64,000 nt of DNA, taken from contig JAFYBJ010000009.1 in assembly GCA_017540265.1 (NCBI GenBank), positions 1 to 64,000 of the forward strand, given 5' to 3'. This document shows positions 24,601-34,120 of the stretch, piece after piece. Under the pieces are notes generated by a model. The model searched no databases. It had not been told where the DNA came from and was given only the letters and a program-made list of their open reading frames with translations. The translations under genes were made by a program, and so were the position numbers. This stretch comes from Lachnospiraceae bacterium (GTDB lineage Bacteria > Bacillota > Clostridia > Lachnospirales > Lachnospiraceae). The first letter of the stretch is position 1. Every line of letters starts with the position of its first letter.

Positions 24601-25676
24601 ACCTGTTCCTCCTCAAGTTCTTTTAGACGGTCCGCTGAACGTTTATAATCTCCGGCCATCCTGTAGAAGTTTTTTGCTATTTCTTTTTCTCCGAGCAATT
24701 CGCTTATGACGCCCAGATTATGATAGGGGAAAAAGCTGGTTGCACCGTGAAGTCTGTTTTCCTTAAGGGAGATACACCGCATGAACATTCCGCAGGCTTC
24801 ACCCCACATCTGAAGAGTCATGTACATTGAACCCATCATGAAAGTATATTCGGGAATCTGACCAAAGGCAGGATCGAAACGCCGCAGGGCAAGGGCTTTT
24901 TCTTTATCCTCCGGGAGCTTTAAACACTGACCGTAGCCTGTGATGATCATCTGCATATATTCATTTGCAGGATCAAAAGATGCTTCATGCTCCATGGCTT
25001 TTTCAAACCAGGGCAGGGCATTTTTTTCATCATGGTCAAAGAGATAAGTCTGACCTATCTGAAAAATGGTATACAGGTCATTCGGATCATTTTCATGCTC
25101 AGACATAAGGAGTTTTAGATTGCGCAGAGCCTTTTTGTGAACAGCTTCTTCGCTTAATATATATCCTGTATGGGCAGCGGTTATATGTGAAGCAAGAGGA
25201 GCGAAAGAGGTCCCGTCTATGGAAACTACCTGTTCATGAACTGAATGGATGTAATGAAATTTTCTTCTGTCAAATAAACGTATTGATGTTTCGTTATGTA
25301 TATTATCGATGCCGCCCGTATTTACCCTGTGGTGTACAGTGATCGTGCAGACAAAGGCGTCAGGCAAAGATGTATACAGGCTTTCGATCTCTTTAAGATC
25401 CGCCTCCTCAAGGTATTCATCCGCATCGAGAACGAGTACGATATCGTTTTTGGCAAGGGAGATGGCGTGGTTTTTTGCTTTTGAAAAATCATCAGGCCAT
25501 TCAAGATATGAAGGTGTAACACCGTGTTTTTTTGCTTCTTCCACGCTGCCGTCTTCGGAGCCTGTATCCACAAGGGAGATGTCTTTTGCCGCAATGCCGG
25601 CATTAAGGCATGAGTCGATCATGCGCCCTATGTTCTTTTCTTCATTTTTCATTATCGTACAGACGCTTAATCTCAT
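24597..25676 (-). CDS. Family 2 glycosyltransferase with TPR repeats, 2
   Basis: A 359-residue paralogue of its downstream partner: RLSVCTIMKNEEKNIGRMID, then LVDTGSEDGSVEEAKKHG, NDIVLVLDADEYLEEADL (DAD metal motif), a conserved HSVHEQVV segment, and TPR-like helices from about residue 200 (DLYTIFQIGQTYLFDHDEKN). It starts at ATG 25676 with TGGAG upstream and is the first gene of a two-gene - strand operon. It is divergent from the tail/NERD gene, 168 bp apart. I saw no convincing - strand promoter in that gap. Confidence 0.83.
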   Translation of the reverse strand: MRLSVCTIMKNEEKNIGRMIDSCLNAGIAAKDISLVDTGSEDGSVEEAKKHGVTPSYLEWPDDFSKAKNHAISLAKNDIVLVLDADEYLEEADLKEIESLYTSLPDAFVCTITVHHRVNTGGIDNIHNETSIRLFDRRKFHYIHSVHEQVVSIDGTSFAPLASHITAAHTGYILSEEAVHKKALRNLKLLMSEHENDPNDLYTIFQIGQTYLFDHDEKNALPWFEKAMEHEASFDPANEYMQMIITGYGQCLKLPEDKEKALALRRFDPAFGQIPEYTFMMGSMYMTLQMWGEACGMFMRCISLKENRLHGATSFFPYHNLGVISELLGEKEIAKNFYRMAGDYKRSADRLKELEEEQV

Positions 25677-25768
25677 TTTTCTCCATTGCTTCGCAATTTT
25701 GCTATGCCTGCGGTATCACTTAAATGACTTTGGAACACTGTGTATCATTGTAACACAATGGTCTTTTC

Positions 25769-25798
25769 TTGACACATATAAGTTTTGCAAAGTAAAAT
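25769..25798 (+). promoter_or_regulatory. Sigma-A-type promoter of the NERD-protein operon
   Basis: TTGACA (25769-25774), 18-nt spacer, TAAAAT (25793-25798). The predicted start near 25805 leaves a 40-nt leader with AAAAAGGAG before ATG 25845. Confidence 0.65.
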
Positions 25799-25844
25799 AA
25801 GTGATGATCTTTTTTATAGGAAACATTAGGAAAAAGGAGCGATA

Positions 25845-27593
25845 ATGCCTGAAAAGAAAACAGCAGAAAAAAAGCCGGCGGTAAAGAAGACCGTCCCGAA
25901 GACCGCAACAAAGAAGACTGCAACAAAGAAGACTGCAGAAAAAACTGAAGCAGAAAAAAAGACAGCTGCGAAAAAGAAAACAGCTGCAAATAAAACTGCA
26001 GCCAAAGCTGCGGCAGCTGAGAAAAAAACAGCAGCAAAAGCGACAGCGGCAGAAAAGAAAGCTGCCATAACAGAAAAAAAGGCTGTCACAACAAAAAAGG
26101 CTGCAGCTGTAAAAAAAGAAACGTCAGAGAAGAAGACGCCTGCAAATAAGACGGCTGCAAATAAGACAGCAGCCAAAAAAACAGCTTCCGGGAAAACAAC
26201 GGAAAAGAAAACAGCTGAAAAGAAAGCAACTGAAAAGAAAACAGCTGAAAAGAAAATAATTGAAAAGAAGACAACGGATACGGAAAAGAAATCGTCTGCG
26301 AAAAAAACTGCAGAAAAAAAGACAGATACCGTAAAAACCGCTTCCGAAAAAAAATCCACGGATAAGAAAGCCCGGACAGTAAAAGCTGACGACAAAAAGC
26401 CTGTCGCAAAAGAGAAAAAGGCTGCAAAAGAAGAAAGCCCAAAAGAGGAAACAAAAAAAGCACCCTCCGGCAGGGGTCGTAAAAAGAAAGCGGAAGAACC
26501 TGCCCGTCTTACGGGAAAGATACGTAATTACCGCTGGGATAAGCATTTTGGATTTATTTCAACGGAAGATGCGGATTTCTTTTTTCATGTAAACGATCTT
26601 CAGGAGAAAAAGGCGCGCATAAAGCCCGGAATGGAAGTAAGCTTCGAGTTTATTGAAAATGAAAAAGGCAGACATGCCGTGAACATAGCTTTCACCGGAA
26701 ATATCATAAAGCTGGAAGATAATAAAAGCGGCGTTAATGAAACGGATATAAAAGAGAAGCAATCCTCCGAAAAACAAAAGAGCTCTGATGGAAACGGAGC
26801 TTCAAAGAAGGAAGCGGACAAAAAAACAAAAGAAGCTGCCCCGTCGAAAAAACCCGCCAATAAAAAGGAAAGCGCGGAAAATAAAGCAGAACCTGTCGAA
26901 GATGCGCCCAAAAAGGAAACAAGAAATACAAGAAAAAAATACAGACAGCCCGATAAAAAAGATGAAGGAGAGTATGGCGTTGATTACCAGCTCAGCTGGC
27001 TTGGTAAAGAATATACCATTATCGACAAGGACTGCGTGAGCCGTTACAGCAACGGCAGGGCAAACAGCATAATAATCGCCCATGAAGAGGTAAGAGAACC
27101 TCAGGAGATAGATGAGATAGTGGTTTCGGAGGGCGGTGTATTCCTTATAGAGACCAAACGTTATTCCGGCGAGACCAGCATTAATTCAAACGGAAACTGG
27201 ATACTTACCACCAGAGGCGAGAAGCAGGGGATAATGAGTCCGGTCGCCCAGACTTACAGGCACCGCATGATAATGCGTACGATACTGGAAGGTCTGGTGG
27301 ATGACAAATATATCTATGATATCATCTGCATTGCAAAGGATGATGCCATAATAGAGGGAGAAGAAAACTGCCCCATACCTGTTATGAAGGTCGATATGTT
27401 AAATCACTATATCGATGCGACAAGCAGAAAATCGGGAGCCGGCCTTGACCGCGCAAAGGTGGCAGAACGGATAGAAGCCTGCAAGATAAGCTGGAATGAA
27501 GAAACCGAGAGCTACGACAGTATGCATCCGGAGCTTTTGGAAAAGAAGAGGACAAAGCGTTCCCGCAGGGGAAAGAAGAAGCCTGAAGAATAG
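25845..27593 (+). CDS. Histone H1-like tail + cold-shock-like domain + NERD nuclease-related domain
   Basis: Residues about 1-215 are almost only Lys, Ala, Thr and Glu in KKTA-type repeats, like bacterial histone H1-like tails. Residues about 220-285 resemble a cold-shock/OB fold: TGKIRNYRWDKHFGFISTED followed by DFFFHVNDLQ, matching RNP1- and RNP2-like strands. A second charged linker (about 290-375) leads to a NERD domain (about 378-525): GVDYQLSWLGKEYTIIDKDC, then EIDEIVVSEGGVFLIETKRY with the Asp and Glu-x-Lys expected of a PD-(D/E)xK-type site, and QTYRHRMIMR. Each domain is known alone; this order is unfamiliar to me. It starts an operon with a CgeB-like gene 9 nt downstream. It may bind nucleic acid; activity unproven. 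Confidence 0.78.
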   Translation: MPEKKTAEKKPAVKKTVPKTATKKTATKKTAEKTEAEKKTAAKKKTAANKTAAKAAAAEKKTAAKATAAEKKAAITEKKAVTTKKAAAVKKETSEKKTPANKTAANKTAAKKTASGKTTEKKTAEKKATEKKTAEKKIIEKKTTDTEKKSSAKKTAEKKTDTVKTASEKKSTDKKARTVKADDKKPVAKEKKAAKEESPKEETKKAPSGRGRKKKAEEPARLTGKIRNYRWDKHFGFISTEDADFFFHVNDLQEKKARIKPGMEVSFEFIENEKGRHAVNIAFTGNIIKLEDNKSGVNETDIKEKQSSEKQKSSDGNGASKKEADKKTKEAAPSKKPANKKESAENKAEPVEDAPKKETRNTRKKYRQPDKKDEGEYGVDYQLSWLGKEYTIIDKDCVSRYSNGRANSIIIAHEEVREPQEIDEIVVSEGGVFLIETKRYSGETSINSNGNWILTTRGEKQGIMSPVAQTYRHRMIMRTILEGLVDDKYIYDIICIAKDDAIIEGEENCPIPVMKVDMLNHYIDATSRKSGAGLDRAKVAERIEACKISWNEETESYDSMHPELLEKKRTKRSRRGKKKPEE

Positions 27594-27602
27594 GAGGAAC
27601 CG

Positions 27603-28814
27603 GTGGAGATTTTATTCTACCGTTACGGAAGTATATGTGAACCGGATCTGATCGATGCTTTTAAAAGCTACGGAATAAGAGTGCTCGAGGAAACATCGAT
27701 GATCAGCAATAAAGGGATAAGTGCATCGGATACCGTGAAAACGGTATCCGCTCTTATGAAGAGCCATAATTTCCTTTTTGTTTTTTCTGTTAATTTTTTT
27801 CCTGCGATTTCTGAAATCTGCAATATAACAGCAGTTCCGTATGTTGCATGGACAGTTGACTGTCCGGTAAGGGAACTGTTTTCGAAGTCGCTTGCGAATC
27901 CCTGCAACAGGGTTTTCTTATTTGACAGGGGTCAGTATCTTTATTTTAAAAAGTATAATCCGGAGGGAATATTCTATCTGCCGCTCGCTTCATCGCCGGA
28001 GAGGTGGGACAGGGTGCTGGCATCGGCTTCTCATGCGGAAAAGAAAAAGTATACATCAGATGTATCTTTTGTGGGTTCTCTCTACAATGAAAAGAATCCT
28101 TACAGAAAGATAAAGGGAATGTCTGAACATGCAAGGGGATACATAGAAGGGATCGAGGCAGCCCAGCTTCAGGTTTATGGCGAAAATCTCATAGAGGGCC
28201 TTTTGACGGAAAAGATCACAGATGAATTAAAAAAGATCGTTCCGGATATGACGCAGGGCTATGCGGCAGAAAATGAAAATGCCGCGGCATATATACTGGC
28301 AAATGATTTTATCGGGGCGGACATAGCCGAAAAGGAAAGAAGGGAGCTGCTTTCATCAACAGCTTCCATTGTACAGACAGAGCTTTATACTCTAAGTGAT
28401 GCCACAGAGCTTACGGAGGCCTGTAAAAAGAAAAATGCAACGGGGCTTCGTGTACACGGCGGTGTAAAGACTCTTACCGAGATGCCGCTTGTATTTAACG
28501 GAAGCAGGATAAATCTAAATATAACCATGCGTCCCATCTCCACAGGCCTTTCCCTCAGAGTATTTGATATATGTGCCTGTGGCGGATTTTTAATGTGTAA
28601 TTACCAGGAAGAACTGCCTGAGATGTTTGAGCCGGGAGTTGAGGCCGAATTCTTTACTTCTGCTGAGGAACTGCTCGATAAGATAAGCTGGTATCTTGAA
28701 CACGAGGATGAGAGGAAGAGTATTGCCCTTAAGGGATATGAAAGGGTAAAGAAGGAGCACAGCTGGAAACTCAGGGTAGCCAGTCTCATAAGAATGGTAA
28801 ACAGTACCTTATAG
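27603..28814 (+). CDS. CgeB-like glycosyltransferase 3
   Basis: A 403-residue family member. The start MEILFYRYGSICEPDLIDAF, the family motif VPYVAWTVDCPVRELF and the C-terminal INLNITMRPISTGLSLRVFD, then ICACGGFLMCNYQEELPEMF, are all present. The start is GTG with TAGGAGGAACC upstream. It lies 9 nt after the NERD gene and 13 nt before pseF, so it is probably co-transcribed with a sugar-activating enzyme. That makes a nonulosonic-acid or related transferase role possible but unproven. Confidence 0.82.
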   Translation: MEILFYRYGSICEPDLIDAFKSYGIRVLEETSMISNKGISASDTVKTVSALMKSHNFLFVFSVNFFPAISEICNITAVPYVAWTVDCPVRELFSKSLANPCNRVFLFDRGQYLYFKKYNPEGIFYLPLASSPERWDRVLASASHAEKKKYTSDVSFVGSLYNEKNPYRKIKGMSEHARGYIEGIEAAQLQVYGENLIEGLLTEKITDELKKIVPDMTQGYAAENENAAAYILANDFIGADIAEKERRELLSSTASIVQTELYTLSDATELTEACKKKNATGLRVHGGVKTLTEMPLVFNGSRINLNITMRPISTGLSLRVFDICACGGFLMCNYQEELPEMFEPGVEAEFFTSAEELLDKISWYLEHEDERKSIALKGYERVKKEHSWKLRVASLIRMVNSTL

Positions 28815-28827
28815 GGAGGTTTATGAT

Positions 28828-29511
28828 ATGTCCGTGATAGCGGTGATAACTGCCAGAGGCGGTTCAAAAAGGATACCGAAGAAAAATATAAGGGACTTCT
28901 GCGGGAAGCCCATAATAGCGTATTCCATCGGGGCTGCTCTTGAAAGCGGTATCTTTGATGAGGTGATGGTGAGTACCGACAGTAAGGAGATCGCACAGAT
29001 AGCGGAGCGTTTCGGAGCAAAGGTACCATTCTTAAGAAGTGAAAAGACCTCAGGCGATACGGCTACCACAGCGGAGGTTTTAAGCGAGGTTCTTGAAACC
29101 TACATGAATAACGGAAAGAGATTTAATGCCATGTGCTGTCTTTATCCCACAGCTCCGTTTGTTACACCCGATAAACTGAAAGAAGCGTATGAGATACTTT
29201 CTTCTTCCGGGGAAGATGCCGTAATGCCGGTGGTGAGGTATTCGTTCCCTCCGCAAAGGGCAAATCTCATAAAGGACGGAAAGCTTGTGTATCAGTATCC
29301 CGAATACAGAACTGCCAGAAGCCAGGATCTGGAACCTGTATACCATGACTGCGGACAGTTTTATTTTTACAGGGTAAGGGAGGATTTAAGTTTTCCGGTG
29401 GACAGCTATGCTCCTCTTATAATGGATGAGAGGATGGTTCAGGATATAGATAATGAAAGCGACTGGCAGATAGCTGAGATGAAATACAGGCTCTATAAGG
29501 AGCAGGAGTAA
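28828..29511 (+). CDS. pseF: Acylneuraminate/pseudaminate cytidylyltransferase
   Basis: Activates a nonulosonic acid with CTP to give the CMP-sugar used in flagellin glycosylation. The N-terminal nucleotide-binding signature is IAVITARGGSKRIPKKNIRD; STDSKEIAQIAERFGAKVPF and LYPTAPFVTPDKL are typical of CMP-acid synthetases. RSQDLEPVYHDCGQFYFYRV resembles the pseudaminate type (PseF) more than NeuA, so the symbol is a best guess. At 227 residues it has the usual length. GGGAGG lies 8 nt before ATG 28828. No other pse, leg or neu biosynthesis genes are in the window. Confidence 0.85.
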   Translation: MSVIAVITARGGSKRIPKKNIRDFCGKPIIAYSIGAALESGIFDEVMVSTDSKEIAQIAERFGAKVPFLRSEKTSGDTATTAEVLSEVLETYMNNGKRFNAMCCLYPTAPFVTPDKLKEAYEILSSSGEDAVMPVVRYSFPPQRANLIKDGKLVYQYPEYRTARSQDLEPVYHDCGQFYFYRVREDLSFPVDSYAPLIMDERMVQDIDNESDWQIAEMKYRLYKEQE

Positions 29512-29512
29512 A

Positions 29513-31732
29513 ATGGCAGGGAAGACAACAAAAAAAACATCAAAAAAAGAGAATGCAGCGCAGCAGGCCAGATCTATATTAAAAACAGCAGAGTCCATGG
29601 TCTCCGTTCCTGCGGCTGCTTCGATTTACGGCAATATACATATGAGACCTTACGATAAGATATGCGGTTTTGATGTAAGGCCAGGACTATATGAATTAAA
29701 CGGTGCAACAGCCATACCTGCCGGCGGAGTAAACTTTACCATTGCTTCCAATCAGGCGGACTACTGTGAGCTGCTCCTGTTTAAAAGAGGCGAAAAAGAA
29801 CCTTATGTGGTTCTTCCTTTCCCGGAAAACTACCGCATAGGCAATGTGTGGTCCATGATCGTATTTGATCTGGACATAGAAGAGTTTGAATATGCCTACA
29901 GAATGGACGGACCTTACGATAAGAAAGCCGGTCTCATTTTTAACAGGGAAAAGATACTGTTAGACCCTTACGCGAGAGCCGTAACCGGTCAGAGCGAGTG
30001 GGGAAAGGGAAAACGCAGCGAAGGCGTATACAGGGGACGTGTGGTAAGGAATGATTTTGACTGGGGCGTGCAGGGAAATTCAAAGAATCAGATGGAGGAT
30101 CTGATCATCTACGAGATGCATGTAAGAGGCTTTACACAGGCTGGATCTTCCGGAGTGGAGCATCACGGAACCTTTGCGGGAATAACGGAAAAACTCGATT
30201 ATCTCGAAAGGCTCGGAGTAAACGCGATAGAGCTTATGCCGGTCTTTGAATTTGATGAGACGCTTCCCCACAGGGATTTTTACGGAAGGGAGCTCATAGA
30301 TTACTGGGGTTACAATACGGTATGTTTTTTTGCTCCGAATACGGGCTACACCGCTTCTCTTGAATATAACAGGGAAGGCAGCGAATTAAAGAGGTTAATA
30401 AGATCCTGCCATGAAAGAGGCATGGACGTGTTCCTGGATGTAGTCTTTAACCATACTGCTGAGGGCGATGACAGGGGACCGGTATTCTCTTTAAAGGGAA
30501 TAGATAACAATATCTATTATATGCTGACAAAAGACGGTGAATATTATAATTTCAGCGGCTGCGGCAATACGCTTAACTGTAATCATCCCATAGTCCAGCA
30601 CTTCATAATGGACTGTCTGCGTTACTGGGTAACGGTATACCATGTGGACGGTTTCCGCTTCGATCTGGCGACCATACTTGGACGAAACGAAGACGGTTCA
30701 CCCATGAGCAAGCCGCCGCTCCTTCAGAGCCTTGCTTTTGATCCCATACTTGGAAGCGTAAAGCTTATTGCCGAGGCCTGGGATGCGGGAGGCCTCTATC
30801 AGGTGGGCACATTCCCGTCATGGAACCGCTGGAGTGAGTGGAACGGCAGATACAGGGATGATATGAGATCCTTTTTAAAGGGCGATAACGGTTTTGCAAA
30901 GGCGGCCGTTAACAGGATAATGGGATCGCCTGACATATACATGCCGGAGATAAGAGGCGCAAATGCTTCCGTGAATTTTATAGACTGCCATGACGGTTTT
31001 ACCCTGCATGATCTCTACACCTATGATCATAAGCATAATGAGGAGAACAACTGGGATAATACCGACGGAGCGGATGACAACCGCAGCTGGAATTGCGGCG
31101 TTGAGGGTGAGACCTCCGATCCGGAGATAAACCGTCTCAGAAAACGGATGGTGAAAAATGCGGCGGCGGTACTGCTCTTATCCAGAGGGACTCCCATGTT
31201 TTACATGGGGGATGAGTTCGGTAATTCCCAGGGAGGAAACAATAATGCCTATTGTCAGGATAATTTCATATCCTGGCTTAACTGGGAAAATCTTTCGGTG
31301 AATGCGGATCTTTTCGAGTTTTTCAGATTCCTCATACGTTTCAGAAAAGAGCATGACTGTATAAGGAAATGCTGTAAAGAAGGGGCATTTAATTTCCCTG
31401 ATATGAGTGCTCATGATACGGAGTGCTGGAAAAATGATTTTATGGATTTTTCCCATTATGCAGGGGTGATGTTTGCCGGAAAGAATGAGAGGGACGGTAA
31501 GGAACAGGCAGTATACCTTGCAGTTAATACTTACTGGGAACCGCTTGATATATGTCTTCCCGGGCTCCCGGAATCATTTAAGTGGAAGAGGATCATTGAT
31601 ACTTATGAAGAGGATCCTCTTGCATGTGATTTCTATGAAAGCCTGTCGGTTGAAAAACCGGGCGGATATGACGGTCTGCATTATCGCGTAAAGGAACGCA
31701 GCGTGATAGTATTTGAAGCAGTACCACAATAA
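29513..31732 (+). CDS. glgX: GlgX/isoamylase-type glycogen debranching enzyme (GH13)
   Basis: Hydrolyses alpha-1,6 branches in glycogen or related glucans. An N-terminal CBM48-like region (GFDVRPGLYELNGATAIPAG, then GVNFTIASNQADYCELLLF) precedes the GH13 barrel. Visible catalytic motifs are DVVFNHT (region I), GFRFDLA with nucleophile D384, IAEAWDAGG with acid/base E421, and FIDCHDG with D494. The domain order and LLDPYARAVTGQSEWG segment are GlgX/TreX-like. The first ~35 residues are an unusual Lys/Ala-rich extension. It starts 1 nt after pseF, at the end of the NERD-led operon, an odd setting for glycogen metabolism. Confidence 0.9.
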   Translation: MAGKTTKKTSKKENAAQQARSILKTAESMVSVPAAASIYGNIHMRPYDKICGFDVRPGLYELNGATAIPAGGVNFTIASNQADYCELLLFKRGEKEPYVVLPFPENYRIGNVWSMIVFDLDIEEFEYAYRMDGPYDKKAGLIFNREKILLDPYARAVTGQSEWGKGKRSEGVYRGRVVRNDFDWGVQGNSKNQMEDLIIYEMHVRGFTQAGSSGVEHHGTFAGITEKLDYLERLGVNAIELMPVFEFDETLPHRDFYGRELIDYWGYNTVCFFAPNTGYTASLEYNREGSELKRLIRSCHERGMDVFLDVVFNHTAEGDDRGPVFSLKGIDNNIYYMLTKDGEYYNFSGCGNTLNCNHPIVQHFIMDCLRYWVTVYHVDGFRFDLATILGRNEDGSPMSKPPLLQSLAFDPILGSVKLIAEAWDAGGLYQVGTFPSWNRWSEWNGRYRDDMRSFLKGDNGFAKAAVNRIMGSPDIYMPEIRGANASVNFIDCHDGFTLHDLYTYDHKHNEENNWDNTDGADDNRSWNCGVEGETSDPEINRLRKRMVKNAAAVLLLSRGTPMFYMGDEFGNSQGGNNNAYCQDNFISWLNWENLSVNADLFEFFRFLIRFRKEHDCIRKCCKEGAFNFPDMSAHDTECWKNDFMDFSHYAGVMFAGKNERDGKEQAVYLAVNTYWEPLDICLPGLPESFKWKRIIDTYEEDPLACDFYESLSVEKPGGYDGLHYRVKERSVIVFEAVPQ

Positions 31733-31840
31733 AAGAGGCATCATAACAGCGTTTGTGGTAAAATAAGATTCTCGTATGTCATCTATTATAGGAAGCGACA
31801 AGGGAAATCATACAACTTGCAGGAAGAGGAGAATACAAAG

Positions 31841-34120
31841 ATGGTAAAGCTTTACGACGGAGGTGCTTATCTTGTAAACGGCACCGGGCTTGTAACGGAT
31901 GAGGGTGAACTTAAGGAAAAGACCGGGAAAGCGGTCACAAGGGAAGAAGCTGCAAAGGGCACTATAGCATGGGACATACTTCATGCGCATAACAGATCGG
32001 GTGATGATAAGAAGCTTAATATCAAATTTGATAAGCTCACAAGTCATGATATAACTTTTGTAGGCATAATACAGACTGCAAGGGCATCGGGACTTACCAG
32101 ATTTCCGGTTCCCTATGTGCTGACAAACTGCCATAATTCGCTGTGCGCCGTGGGCGGGACCATAAATGAGGACGATCATCTTTTCGGTCTTTCCTGTGCG
32201 AAGAAATACGGCGGTGTATATGTTCCGCCTCATATGGCTGTCATACACCAGTATGCAAGGGAGATGCTTGCAACAGGCGGAGGTATGATCCTCGGTTCCG
32301 ATTCTCATACCAGATACGGAGCTCTTGGAACCATGGCTGTAGGCGAAGGCGGACCCGAGCTTGTAAAACAACTGCTCTCACAGACTTATGATATAGATAT
32401 GCCCGAAGTGGTGGCAGTATATATGAAGGGCGAACCTGCAAAGGGAGTAGGCCCCCAGGACGTGGCTCTTGCCATCATAGGTGCTGTATTCAAGAACGGA
32501 TATGTGAAGAACAAGGTAATGGAATTTGTAGGTCCCGGTGTTGAAAAACTTTCCGCGGATTTCCGAATAGGTGTGGATGTGATGACCACCGAGACCACCT
32601 GCCTTTCCTCCATATGGCAGACAGATGATGAGATAAAGGAATTCTATGAGATACACGGGAGAGGCGGGGACCATAAGGAACTTAAGCCTTCGGATATCGC
32701 ATATTATGACGGCGTGATAGAGGTGGATCTTTCAGCGGTCAAGCCCATGATCGCGCTTCCTTTCCATCCTTCAAATACATATACGATAGATGAACTTAAT
32801 TCAAATCTCGAGGATATACTTGCCGACTGCGAAGCAAGGGCAAAGGTTTCCTTCGGCGATAAAGTTGAATTCAATCTCAGAAATAAGATAAAAGGCGGGA
32901 AGCTTTTGGTTGATCAGGGTATCATAGCAGGCTGCGCCGGCGGCGGATTTGAGAATATATGCGCCGCTGCGGATATACTCGAAGGTGCAAGCGTGGGAGA
33001 CGATGTGTTCGGTCTCAGTGTTTATCCTGCTTCAGTACCTGTATACATGGAACTTATAAGGAACGGCTGCGCCGCAAAGATCCTTTCAACCGGCGCCATA
33101 TTAAAGACAGCCTTCTGCGGTCCCTGCTTCGGAGCCGGAGATACACCGGCAAACGGAGAGCTTTCGATAAGGCATTCCACAAGAAATTTCCCCAACAGGG
33201 AAGGTTCAAAGATACAGAGCGGCCAGATAGCATCGGTTGCTCTTATGGATGCAAGATCGATCGCGGCCACTGCGGCAAATAAGGGTATACTTACCGCTGC
33301 AACAGAGCTTCCGGATAAGATAGGCAGATATAAATACAGCTTTGACAAGACTATATATGACAGAAGAGTATTTGATTCAAAGGGCGTTGCAGATCCTTCA
33401 GCAGAGATAAGGCTCGGGCCCAATATCAAGGACTGGCCCGCAATGAGTCCTCTTCCGGAGAATATGATACTTAAAGTGGTTTCTGAGATACATGATCCCG
33501 TTACAACTACCGATGAGCTGATACCTTCGGGTGAGACCAGCTCATACAGATCCAACCCCCTTGGCCTTGCCGAGTTTACACTTTCCAGAAAGGATCCCGA
33601 GTATGTAGGAAGGGCAAAGGAAGTTCAGAAGGCGCAGAAGGCCATAGAGGAAGGAAAGGATCCCGTGACCGGATATGCTGAGATAGCTTCAGTTATAGAT
33701 GCGGTAAAGGCTTTTGATGCATCCTTTGATGTTAAGAGTCTCGGAGTGGGTTCCACCATATTTGCGGTAAAGCCCGGAGATGGTTCTGCCAGAGAACAGG
33801 CTGCTTCCTGCCAGAAGGTACTCGGAGGCTGGGCAAATATAGCGAACGAATATGCAACAAAGCGCTATCGTTCAAATCTCATAAACTGGGGTATGCTTCC
33901 CTTCCTTATTCCGGAGGGCGGGCTTCCTTTTAAGAACCTTGACTATATCTACCTTCCGGGGATCAGGGCAGAGGTTGAAGATAAGGCGGAAGATATAAAG
34001 GCTTATGCTATAGGCAGTGACGGAAGCATGAAGGAATTCTCTTTAAAGCTTGGAAGCCTTACAGATAAGGAAAGGGAGATAATCCTGAAGGGATGTCTCA
34101 TAAATTACAACAGACAGTAA
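31841..34120 (+). CDS. Aconitase-family hydratase (YbhJ-like)
   Basis: A 759-residue member of the aconitase superfamily of the type usually annotated only as hydratase. Visible features are [20 protein letters not shown] (active-site DSHT near residue 154), probable [4Fe-4S] ligands C365 (IIAGCAGGG) and C426/C429 (AFCGPCFG), and a C-terminal swivel domain with [20 protein letters not shown] upstream and [13 protein letters not shown] near the end. The substrate is not established. ATG 31841 is preferred over TTG 31817 because AGGAAGAGGAG lies between them at ribosome-site distance. The 108 nt upstream hold no clear promoter. It overlaps the SGNH gene by 28 nt. Confidence 0.85.
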   Translation: MVKLYDGGAYLVNGTGLVTDEGELKEKTGKAVTREEAAKGTIAWDILHAHNRSGDDKKLNIKFDKLTSHDITFVGIIQTARASGLTRFPVPYVLTNCHNSLCAVGGTINEDDHLFGLSCAKKYGGVYVPPHMAVIHQYAREMLATGGGMILGSDSHTRYGALGTMAVGEGGPELVKQLLSQTYDIDMPEVVAVYMKGEPAKGVGPQDVALAIIGAVFKNGYVKNKVMEFVGPGVEKLSADFRIGVDVMTTETTCLSSIWQTDDEIKEFYEIHGRGGDHKELKPSDIAYYDGVIEVDLSAVKPMIALPFHPSNTYTIDELNSNLEDILADCEARAKVSFGDKVEFNLRNKIKGGKLLVDQGIIAGCAGGGFENICAAADILEGASVGDDVFGLSVYPASVPVYMELIRNGCAAKILSTGAILKTAFCGPCFGAGDTPANGELSIRHSTRNFPNREGSKIQSGQIASVALMDARSIAATAANKGILTAATELPDKIGRYKYSFDKTIYDRRVFDSKGVADPSAEIRLGPNIKDWPAMSPLPENMILKVVSEIHDPVTTTDELIPSGETSSYRSNPLGLAEFTLSRKDPEYVGRAKEVQKAQKAIEEGKDPVTGYAEIASVIDAVKAFDASFDVKSLGVGSTIFAVKPGDGSAREQAASCQKVLGGWANIANEYATKRYRSNLINWGMLPFLIPEGGLPFKNLDYIYLPGIRAEVEDKAEDIKAYAIGSDGSMKEFSLKLGSLTDKEREIILKGCLINYNRQ

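Noticed and set aside
25826..26395. Long - strand open frames rich in Phe, Ser and Val opposite the Lys/Ala tail
   Set aside because: They are antisense readings of the AAG/GCA-type repeats; no ribosome sites and biased low-complexity composition.
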